Below are positions 34,780-42,700 of a DNA stretch of 64,000 nucleotides, one piece after another. The stretch is taken from positions 62,001 through 126,000 of the forward strand of contig JAUQWZ010000011.1 in assembly GCA_030834905.1 (NCBI GenBank). Reading direction: 5' to 3'. The translations under genes were made by a program, and so were the position numbers. The stretch is from Aggregatilineales bacterium. Its GTDB lineage: Bacteria; Chloroflexota; Anaerolineae; Aggregatilineales; Phototrophicaceae. Below the pieces are notes generated by a model. It made no database searches. It had not been told where the DNA came from and saw only the letters and a program-made list of their open reading frames with translations. Position 1 is the stretch's first letter, and every line of letters starts with the position of its first letter.

Positions 34780-35052
34780 GCTGAAATGACCACCAATTTC
34801 CAGATGATCCTGTTGATGCTGTATCTACAGCCGATTTTACTCCTGCTGGATCGCGCCCCCTGGCATTTTGGCGCGGTAACGACCTTGATTGAACAGACAG
34901 ATCGCTTGCAGGTCGTCTACTTCCCACCTGCCAGTCCCGATTTGAACCCCCAGGAACATGTTTGGGAGCGCGCCCGCGATGCGATTAGTCATAATCATAC
35001 TTATCGACACTTTCAACCGTTGATTGACGCTTTCGAGACCTATTTGCAATGA
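34780..35052 (+). pseudogene. C-terminal fragment of an IS630-type transposase
   Basis: The 90 codons from 34780 contain ILLLLDRAPWHFG and FPPASPDLNPQEHVWE, the second and third catalytic blocks (D and the DLNPxE region) of IS630/Tc1-type DDE_3 transposases. The N-terminal half is missing and replaced by the unrelated fragment before it. The stop at 35050-35052 is probably the native one. Confidence 0.75.
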
Positions 35053-35072
35053 GACCGTGGTTGCGACCAACT

Positions 35073-35134
35073 TTATGGATGCCTTCACCCCGCTCGGATT
35101 AGGCGTTTTCTAATTGGTTTATCCATAAGGGGTG
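35073..35134. repeat. Inverted repeat between the IS630 remnant and the helicase gene
   Basis: TTATGGAT (35073-35080) and CACCCC (35086-35091) are matched by ATCCATAA (35121-35128) and GGGGTG (35129-35134). It may be an IS end or a weak terminator of the helicase gene, whose stop is at 35147. Confidence 0.4.
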
Positions 35135-35146
35135 CGGTACAAACTA

Positions 35147-38100
35147 TCAAGTCCAGATGTATTCATAGCACACGAGATATAGATCATCGCGTGTTAAGCG
35201 TTTGTTGGACGGTTCACGCATCGAGCTAAAATCCTGCTGAACAGTTCCTTGCTGCTGAAAAAGCGTCCTGACGACATCCACCACTTCGTGTAAGTTGCCG
35301 GATGTCGTGTATTCGCGCATCGCCTGTCGGAGCGCCTGGACAGACGCGCCTACGAGAGGCTGCTTCAGAAACCTGCGCAGATCACGCAACTCGCGCCGGT
35401 CGTATTCAGGATTGTTCAACTGTTCCTGCAGGATTTGAGAGACGATGTTTTGTTCTTCGGCAACAGGTTTGGCAACCAGCGTGGCGACTTCCTGCTGCTC
35501 CACATCTGCCAGGATGCTCTCGATAATCCGTTCCTGCACATCATAGACATTGACTTCGCGGTAAGGTGGCGGAAAACGTGGCGTTTCGGGACCGCAGGCA
35601 ATGATTTGCATGATCTGGTAGCGGTTATCAAGGATGCGATTCTGTGCAATGTCGTAGTAGCGCCAGAAATGGCTCCGCCCCTGCACGGGATGCGGCGCAG
35701 TAAAGTAGAAAAACATTCCGCGTGCGTCCCGACGCTCTATGCCGGAATGTATTCCATCGTCCAGATCGGTGAGCCAGCGCCGAGCCTCGGTCGCAAGCAC
35801 TTTCTGAAGCTCGGATAACAAGACTTCGCTGCTGGCAAGCTCCAGGAAGGACTCCTGCTCCTCAATCACGCTGTTGTCTTCATCGGCAATGCGCCGCAAG
35901 GTATTGAAGTCACGCGGTGTAACCACTTCGCCCAGCACGCTGGCATCCAGAAAACCCGTTTGATTGATCACATCTATTTTGGAGGTCAGACTTTTGACCA
36001 GTCCGAGCAGCATTTCGAGCGCACGGTCCGGGAACATATTGTAAATCGTCAGTACATCAAAGGACGATCCCAGCCGGTCAATACGTCCAGCACGCTGCAC
36101 CATGCGCGTCGGATTCCAGTGCAGGTCGTAATTGATTAAGTATCCGCAGTCCTGCAGGTTTTGTCCCTCAGACAGAACGTCAGTGGAAATCAGGATGTCG
36201 ATTTCCTGTGCCGTTCCCTGTATCTGCGGTTGTCCACTAGCAATGGGGGCGAAGTTTTCGACGCTGCGGATACGATCCGCTGGTTTGACATGACTATCAA
36301 TACGGCGGATGTTTGGCTGCCCCATCGCTTGCAGCCACGCAGCATTGTGATCTTCGGTCAAGCCACGATAGAGATAACGCGCTGTGTCCTTGTAATATGT
36401 GAAGATCAACACCTTTTGCCCGTTTAGTTCTGTCTCCAAAAACTGCTTCAGCCGTTCCAGTTTGGCATCATGCAGATAAGTGATGTTCCTGATGTCATGC
36501 CAGATTGCCGTGAGTGCATCAATGTCCTCCTGCAAAGCGCGGTGAAGCGCACGCCGGTCGTACTTCGACGGGTCGAGTCGGGGCAGCCCTTCGATCAATA
36601 TCCGGGCATCGTCAGCCGCATCCATCTCTGAGGCACGAGAGGTGGGTGTCGCGTCCTCACTATCGGCATCATCTTCCTCAAGCAGCCTCATCGCGTTTTG
36701 GAACGAAGCGGCATCGAGGATGATGTTGTCCTGTAAGTATTCATCAAAGGTTTTAACGAATTCCAATCCCCGGCGAATGGAGATGCGAAACGCATCAATG
36801 CTCGACTCTAGCCGTTTGAGAAAACGGCTCTTGAAGATGCCGACCAGCGCGACCTGCCGCCCCAACTCAAAGTCGTCGGGCTTATCGCCCAGCTTGTAGG
36901 ACTCCAGATTATAGTGCGCGAGGTTAAGCCCCTCGATTCGACGGACAATCTGCTGATAAAAGCCCTCGTAAGCCGCTTCCAGATTGTATTCAATCGTGCG
37001 GAGCTGGCGTTTGGGCCATGTGACTTTCCTGCCACGAATCGTCGCTTCGGGGTAGGCGCGTTGGATGAACTGACGAGTACGCCGGATGACAACTTCTTCA
37101 AGCAGATTAAATATTCGGATACTGCCCTGTTCAATCGACTCGCGCCGCGCAGCAAGGAAGTACTTGTACAGGTCACCAATCCCTGCCGAGGCGAAGTACG
37201 TGCGGTCATTGCCAGTGAACAGATTGATCTGGTTATACAAGTCAAAAATGTTGTTATTGATCGGCGTGGCGGTCAACAGAATCAGCTTTTTGCGCCCGCC
37301 GTCGCGCCCGCGCCGACCGTTCGCCGCGAGGATGTTCTCAAGCTGAAAGTAGCGTTTCGCCCGTTTGTTGCGGAAGTTATGCGCCTCGTCCACCAGAATT
37401 ACATCGACGTCGGCATAATCGCGGATGTCGAGATCGTCCTGTCCGAGCCGTTCCTGGGTGACGATATACGCCGAGATCGAAGCCGAGCGCAGTTCTTCTT
37501 CCCACAGGCGTTTGAGCGACGCCGGACAGACGACGAGCGCTTTTTGCCGCCGATGGTAGGCGTAATCTTCCAGCAGCTTTTTGCCGATCCACGTCTTGCC
37601 CAGCCCTACTGAGTCGGCGACGATGACGCCGTCATAGCGTGCCAGAATGCGCCGCGCCTTCTTGACCGCATCCTCCTGAAACTCCGCCAGTTCAACGGCA
37701 GAGCGCGTGGCAGACGAACTGAAATCACTGTCGAGATCATCCTTGAAGTACTCATACAGCGCCTTCATGTAGATTTCGTAGGGCGTGAATATACGCCCGC
37801 CGAACTTGGAGCTTTCCAGCAGATCGATGAAATCCGCTTTGAAATCCACCGCCAGCCGCCACTGGTCATCGTACCAGCGCGCCAAATCCATGATTGCCCG
37901 CGCGCCAACCTCGCTTTTGAGCAGCAGTTGGTTCTCCAGCGTAATGCTGCCATCAATCCGTTCATCTGCGTAGTGAAGGACGTGATGACGCGCTTCGAAG
38001 TCAATTATTTCCTCTTCGTCCAGCAGGGTTTTGTGAACGAGGTTCAGCTCGCGATTGGTCAGCAAACCGGGCGCGGTGAAATTGCTGCTGCCCACAATGC

Positions 38101-38557
38101 CAACCAGCGGGTTGAGCGAATCGAAAAGCAACTGCGAGTGGTCTGCCCCGCCATAGAACAGGTAGCATTTGGCGTGAAGAAAACTGCGCCGTCCCTTTTC
38201 CGCCGGGTCATGTCCGAGGTACAGCCGCACCTCAACATCGTCGCGGCGCAGGAAGCGCACCAGTTCCTCGACCAGCCGCTGAGTCGCCTCGTTAAGCGGT
38301 TCCGCGTTGAGTTCGTGGCGCAGATAGGCGCGTGAATTGGGCTGCAAACCCACGTCACCCGGCTCCTGTAGGTTATCGCCCAGCAGCAGGCGGAAATGTC
38401 GCACAGACGACAGCGGCTCGCGTATCAGGTCATAGCCGCGCACGCTGAAGTAGGCGGTGGCAATATCGACCTTCTGCCCGGTCTGGCGCTGAAGCAGATA
38501 GTTCAGCACATCGGCGAGGCGCGTTTCTACATTGTCGATGACATAAGGAATCCGCAT
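35147..38557 (-). CDS. PLD-domain SNF2-type DEAH helicase, probable defence/restriction component
   Basis: 1136 aa. Residues about 20-165 form a phospholipase-D-like domain (HxK in FLHAKCYLF, then VGSSNFTAPG), a fold used for phosphodiesterase/nuclease activity; only one HxK half is clear. Residues about 290-900 form an SNF2-like helicase/translocase: Walker A ADSVGLGKTW near 319, DEAH in ILVDEAHNF near 389, LLTATPINN, and the C-lobe VLSEGQNLQDCGY and RAGRIDRLGS near 820. A 230-aa helical tail follows. Such proteins occur beside large DNA methyltransferases in restriction-like systems. Here the methyltransferase gene lies upstream on the same strand, separated by a RAYT and a toxin-antitoxin remnant. 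The pairing and defence role are inferred. Confidence 0.85.
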   Translation of the reverse strand: MRIPYVIDNVETRLADVLNYLLQRQTGQKVDIATAYFSVRGYDLIREPLSSVRHFRLLLGDNLQEPGDVGLQPNSRAYLRHELNAEPLNEATQRLVEELVRFLRRDDVEVRLYLGHDPAEKGRRSFLHAKCYLFYGGADHSQLLFDSLNPLVGIVGSSNFTAPGLLTNRELNLVHKTLLDEEEIIDFEARHHVLHYADERIDGSITLENQLLLKSEVGARAIMDLARWYDDQWRLAVDFKADFIDLLESSKFGGRIFTPYEIYMKALYEYFKDDLDSDFSSSATRSAVELAEFQEDAVKKARRILARYDGVIVADSVGLGKTWIGKKLLEDYAYHRRQKALVVCPASLKRLWEEELRSASISAYIVTQERLGQDDLDIRDYADVDVILVDEAHNFRNKRAKRYFQLENILAANGRRGRDGGRKKLILLTATPINNNIFDLYNQINLFTGNDRTYFASAGIGDLYKYFLAARRESIEQGSIRIFNLLEEVVIRRTRQFIQRAYPEATIRGRKVTWPKRQLRTIEYNLEAAYEGFYQQIVRRIEGLNLAHYNLESYKLGDKPDDFELGRQVALVGIFKSRFLKRLESSIDAFRISIRRGLEFVKTFDEYLQDNIILDAASFQNAMRLLEEDDADSEDATPTSRASEMDAADDARILIEGLPRLDPSKYDRRALHRALQEDIDALTAIWHDIRNITYLHDAKLERLKQFLETELNGQKVLIFTYYKDTARYLYRGLTEDHNAAWLQAMGQPNIRRIDSHVKPADRIRSVENFAPIASGQPQIQGTAQEIDILISTDVLSEGQNLQDCGYLINYDLHWNPTRMVQRAGRIDRLGSSFDVLTIYNMFPDRALEMLLGLVKSLTSKIDVINQTGFLDASVLGEVVTPRDFNTLRRIADEDNSVIEEQESFLELASSEVLLSELQKVLATEARRWLTDLDDGIHSGIERRDARGMFFYFTAPHPVQGRSHFWRYYDIAQNRILDNRYQIMQIIACGPETPRFPPPYREVNVYDVQERIIESILADVEQQEVATLVAKPVAEEQNIVSQILQEQLNNPEYDRRELRDLRRFLKQPLVGASVQALRQAMREYTTSGNLHEVVDVVRTLFQQQGTVQQDFSSMREPSNKRLTRDDLYLVCYEYIWT

Positions 38558-38730
38558 GACGAGGGGGTTACTCCAGTTTGATGGATTTTGCTGGTCGAGC
38601 CTTCCATGACTTCCAACCAGGTCGCGGTGGTCACACCGTAAACCTGTGGATTATTGAACCATGCTAATGCGGGTTTGTAGCGCCGCCATAAATGGATAAT
38701 GACGGTGGTATCGAGGATTGCATCCATCAA
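38527..38730 (-). pseudogene. Truncated VapC-type PIN-domain toxin
   Basis: About 54 residues (MMDAILDTTVIIHLWRRYKP to STSKIHQTGV) match the beginning of a PIN ribonuclease, with the first catalytic Asp in AILDTTVII and the acidic LEVMEG. The rest of the domain, carrying the other catalytic acids, is missing. The frame runs into the helicase start region and stops. A normal VapC has about 130 aa. It overlaps the antitoxin gene by ATGA. It is very likely inactive. Confidence 0.75.
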
Positions 38731-38993
38731 GCCTCACCATCCCAATACGGTTTAAGGCGATCCGCTTCTTTTTTGCGCTGCGCCTTGACCCACTCCACGG
38801 GGTCTTCAATATCGGGATCAACCAATTCAATCGGTCCATCCAATGCTTCGAGCATGGCGACAATTTCTGCCCCTGTTTTCGCCCTGGATGGCTGTACAGG
38901 CTGATCAAGCAAATCGATCACCGCTTTTGCCACTTCTTTCCGTTCCGCCTGGCTGAGCGCTTTCACCTGTTCAAGAATCTCTCCGATTGTCAT
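38727..38993 (-). CDS. VapB-like antitoxin (partner of the truncated VapC)
   Basis: An 88-aa acidic protein (MTIGEILEQVKALSQAERKEVAK ... KPYWDGEA) with an amphipathic helical N-terminus and a charged C-terminus, of the size and position of PIN-toxin antitoxins. It overlaps the toxin remnant by four bases. No clear ribbon-helix-helix or AbrB motif can be seen, so the class is uncertain. It could survive as a solitary antitoxin. Confidence 0.65.
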   Translation of the reverse strand: MTIGEILEQVKALSQAERKEVAKAVIDLLDQPVQPSRAKTGAEIVAMLEALDGPIELVDPDIEDPVEWVKAQRKKEADRLKPYWDGEA

Positions 38994-39063
38994 TAGCCAT
39001 AATCTCCCTCATTCCTACTCATTCCATTATACTCCATACTATCCCCAGTATCCCTACCTTCCA

Positions 39064-39618
39064 TTACGGCACATACAGCGAATCGGCTTGCCAGCGCGTT
39101 GGATTCTCAATAATGTAATGCCGAATATATTCCAACCCACGTTCATCTCGGATAATGTGATCGTGATAACGTTCCTGCCAGAGTGGAGCAGAATCCTCCA
39201 CCAGAAGACGCTGCCGGGACAGGCGTGTTACACCTGCCTTGTAATTCCCCACAATTTGACCCAACATAGGGACGCGCTTCTGCGCGTCCGATTTCGCATC
39301 TCGCGCGTCCGGTTTCGGCGCGTTCGTGGACGGCATGGCACACGACAAGAATGGCGTGTCGATCACGATGATTGCGTGAATGTGATTGGGCATGACGACG
39401 AACAAATCCAGCGCCACTGTTTGCCAGTATTCGGGGATGCGCGCCAATTCCTGATCGGCAATCTCGCCTACGGCGTTCAGATGTATTAAGCCGCCGCAAA
39501 TCTCACCGAATCGGTGTTCCCGATGCGCGGTGCAGATGGTGACAAAGTAAGCGCCATCCTGTCGGTAATCATATCCCTGCAATCGCGGCGATTTGCGCTG
39601 CGGATATGGTTTTTTCAT
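39064..39618 (-). CDS. REP-associated tyrosine transposase (RAYT, Y1_Tnp family)
   Basis: About 184 aa. The signature YDYRQDGAYFVTICTAHREH begins the domain, and the metal-binding HUH motif is in VVMPNHIHAIIV. RAYTs act on REP hairpins on single-stranded DNA. The segment TNAPKPDARDAKSDAQKR is encoded by a hairpin repeat (39266-39342) of the same type as those just outside the gene, so a REP copy seems to have inserted in frame. The ATG at 39618 (MKKPYPQ) has GGGGG eight bases upstream. It separates the two probable defence genes and is a likely late arrival. Confidence 0.85.
   Translation of the reverse strand: MKKPYPQRKSPRLQGYDYRQDGAYFVTICTAHREHRFGEICGGLIHLNAVGEIADQELARIPEYWQTVALDLFVVMPNHIHAIIVIDTPFLSCAMPSTNAPKPDARDAKSDAQKRVPMLGQIVGNYKAGVTRLSRQRLLVEDSAPLWQERYHDHIIRDERGLEYIRHYIIENPTRWQADSLYVP
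39266..39342. repeat. REP-like hairpin inside the RAYT gene
   Basis: GGACGCGC (39270-39277) pairs perfectly with GCGCGTCC (39282-39289) around a TTCT loop. The following CGTCCGGTTTCGGCGCGTTCG (39307-39327) resembles the outside copies near 39708-39733. Confidence 0.7.
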
Positions 39619-39644
39619 GTTCAATGCCCCCACGATTTATCTGT

Positions 39645-39770
39645 TTTGGCGCATTCGCGGACGGCAACAATGCCCTACAATTTCCCCGTAGGGACGCCCT
39701 TCTGGACGTCCGGTTTCGCCTCCGCCGCGTTCGCGGACGGCAACAATGCCGTCCCTACAATTTGCCCAAG
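39645..39770. repeat. REP-like repeat pair beside the RAYT gene
   Basis: Two units share GCGGACGGCAACAATGCC followed by CTACAATTT (about 39655-39684 and 39733-39764). Between them is GGACGCCC-TTCT-GGACGTCC (39692-39711), a hairpin with the same TTCT loop as the copy inside the RAYT gene. The second unit also supplies the stop codon and last codons of the methyltransferase gene (stop at 39755-39757). Confidence 0.75.
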
Positions 39771-42700
39771 ATGCCGATTGCCCACGCCCGCGCCTGGGCG
39801 GCTTCGTCGCGGCTGATCACGTCTTCGTGGGCGGCTTTGTTGCGCACCTCGCGCATGGCGTCGTCGTTAAGCATAGCCGCCAGCCCGTCCAGGTCACCGA
39901 TGATCGGCTGGACGAATGCCCGCAGCGCCGTCTCGCGGCGGCTGCTCAGGATGATCATGTAGCTGCCCAGCGTCAGTTCGCGTTCGCCGCGCATGAACTT
40001 CTTCAGGAAGTCATTGCGCGCGTCAAGGTCGCGATGGCTGGCGCGGAACGGCTCGAAGATCAGGCGGTGCAGCGCCACTTCCACCGCTTTGGTATACGGG
40101 ATGACGCTGCTGGAGAAGTCCATCTGATCGGGCAGCGCGCGCAGGTTGTAATCGCCGGTGAGCAGGAACGTCGGTGCTTCCGGCGGCAGGCTGCGCCAGC
40201 TGGGAAGCTCGCCATCGAGCGCCGCTTCAACATCACGCGGCTCGACGCGCTCGAAGAAGCGCTGCGCGGCGGGCAGGATGCCTTCCGCGATTTTGTCTAA
40301 TTTTACTTCATCGTCGGTGATCGTCTGGTCGGCGATGACGGCGGCTTTGGCGTCCGCCAGCGCCTGCTCGTACTGCGGGCGCTCGATCAGTTCAATTTCG
40401 GCGTCCGTCAGCCCATAGAGCCGGTAGACGATCCTGTCGATCAGCGCGTCGGTTTTCGCCAGCCGATCCTTGATCGGCAGCAGCGCTTGCAGCGAGGCGG
40501 CGTATTCGCGCTCGATTTCCGTTTCGATGCTGGACAGCGCCGCGCCGAAGCGGCTGCGGTTCTGGTGCAGACGATAATAGAAATCCTGCCAACTGACCTC
40601 GCGCTGTCCCTTCTGGTAATCGCCGAGATAGCCTTGCAGGATCGTCTTTCCGGTCAGGCTGTCGATCCCCGCGCTGCCGTCTTTCTTGGGCGCGATTTTG
40701 AGTTTGCCTTCCAGCCAGCCGAGGAAGCGTTTGACCTCCGCCTGTTTCTGCTTATTGAGGTCGATCATTTGCTGCGCGAGAAATGTCAGCACATCGTGGA
40801 CAACGTCAGTCTGATTTGCGCCGAGTGCCGCCTGCACCCGGTGCAAAACGTCTGCGTGATCGCCCCGACGGTAATTGGCAATAATAATGTTCGCCAACCC
40901 TTCGCGCTCATCGGCGGGGGTGGTGAAGTCAATGCGGGGAAAAGGCAAATTTTCAAGTCGTTCTGGTTGCACCTCATAATACCCGTTAGCTTTCGGCGCG
41001 AAAACCTGTCTACAGTAATATCCTGAGATACCAGAATTCAATACCGCCGTTAGGAATAAGCCCGATTGAATATCCTTGATTGGCAATACATATGATGTGT
41101 TCGCTGCATACATAGGTGTCGTTAAAAGTGAAAAAGCTGGCGATTGTGATACTTTAGTAGAATGAATTCTCGGATTTTCGAAAACCTCATAATATTCAAC
41201 AGAATCTTGAATTTCGTACCATTGATATGATCCAGCCTTTCGACCAGTCCAATTTGCGGATTTAGATAATGTGGCGGGTCTTGGCTCTAAATTACTCCTG
41301 TATTTTGAAAGATGATTTTCTACTTCGGGATACAATTTGATGTTAAGCCCGCGCCTCGTAAAAATTAGCCACAAATTATTCTCATCCTGATACCAGGCAT
41401 GTAAATCATTTCCTCGCATATATGGCTTAATGATTTTTGCTGCTGAAGGTTCTTTGCGAATTATGCTATCTCTAACTGCTTGTTCCACTACAAAAGCGTC
41501 GTTGTATCCTGTGGAAACACCTCGGTTAATTTGCCCATTAAGCCATTCAATTAAGGGACTTGATTCATCCCACCCGTGCAGGATTCTTGTAAGATTTGTA
41601 TTCGTAAATATCCAATCATTATCAGATATAGGTAAGGGAAATCTATTTTGATTTTGATTATTAATGATTTTGCTATCTGAACTCGCTAGAACTACATTTA
41701 CCATATCATTTGATTGCGGTGGGCGTTTCTGAATAACTACAACTACTGGATAGGTGATAGCATCTTGAAACGGTTGTTCAAACTCAAAATCCACTAATGA
41801 TATGAGGGTTGTTTGTGTTGCAAGAAACTGCCGAAGCCCCTTTCCATACTTCAGTTTTCTAAACATACCAGATGTAATGTATGAGACGTATCCAGAAGGT
41901 CGTAAAATCGAAACTGCTTTTCCAAGAAAGTAAACGTAAATATCAGCTACTCCACTGTAGATTTCAGCAAACTGACTTTGGAAACTTGATTTTGTTACAT
42001 TATCTAGAGCTTCCTGGCGCACATACGGCGGATTCCCCACGACCGCATCAAAGCCGCCGTCCTCGCGCAGCTTCACATCCTGCCCACCGGGGGTAGACGG
42101 CGCAAAGAACACTTCGGGGAACTCCAATTCCCAGTGGAAGAAGCGTTTGCTCTCGGCAGCGTCTAACGCCGTTTTCGCCACCAGCCCGGCTTGCATGTAA
42201 TCGTCGGCGGGCAGGCGGTTTTTCGGGCTGCGCGGGTCTTCCAGCCATGCCTGGGTATCGTCGCGGCGCAAAAACTCCACCGTCGGGTCAAACAGCGCCC
42301 CGCTCTTTTTGCCTTTGGTCGGCGTGTTGCCAAACCAGCGGCTGGTGTATACGTCCAGCACCCGCTTGTAGGGCGCAAGGTGGTCGCTGGCGTCGCGGTA
42401 GGCGTTCTGGCTCGCCTGCACCTGCGCCACCGTGTTGTCGCTCAGGTAGCTCACCTTCTGCATCAGGTCGGCTGCCAGCATCACGCCGGCGAACTTGCTC
42501 TGGCTGAACAGCGTCAACTGTCCTTCCAGCGCCGCCTGTACTTCACTCACCCGCGCCCCGATCAGCGAGTTGCCGCATTTGAGATGGTGGTCGAGGAAGC
42601 TCAGCGGCGCGCCCAGCGTGAAAGCATCCAGCCACAGCGATACCTTCGCCAGTTCCACCGCCATCGGGTTCAGGTCAACGCCGTAGACGCAGCGTTTCAA

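Noticed and set aside
34129..35052. A 307-codon open frame read as one gene
   Set aside because: It runs through the tRNA-Gly gene and joins two unrelated transposase fragments. It is reported as two pseudogenes instead.
39645..39770. Repeats beside the RAYT as a CRISPR array
   Set aside because: Only two diverged units with no regular spacer and no cas gene.
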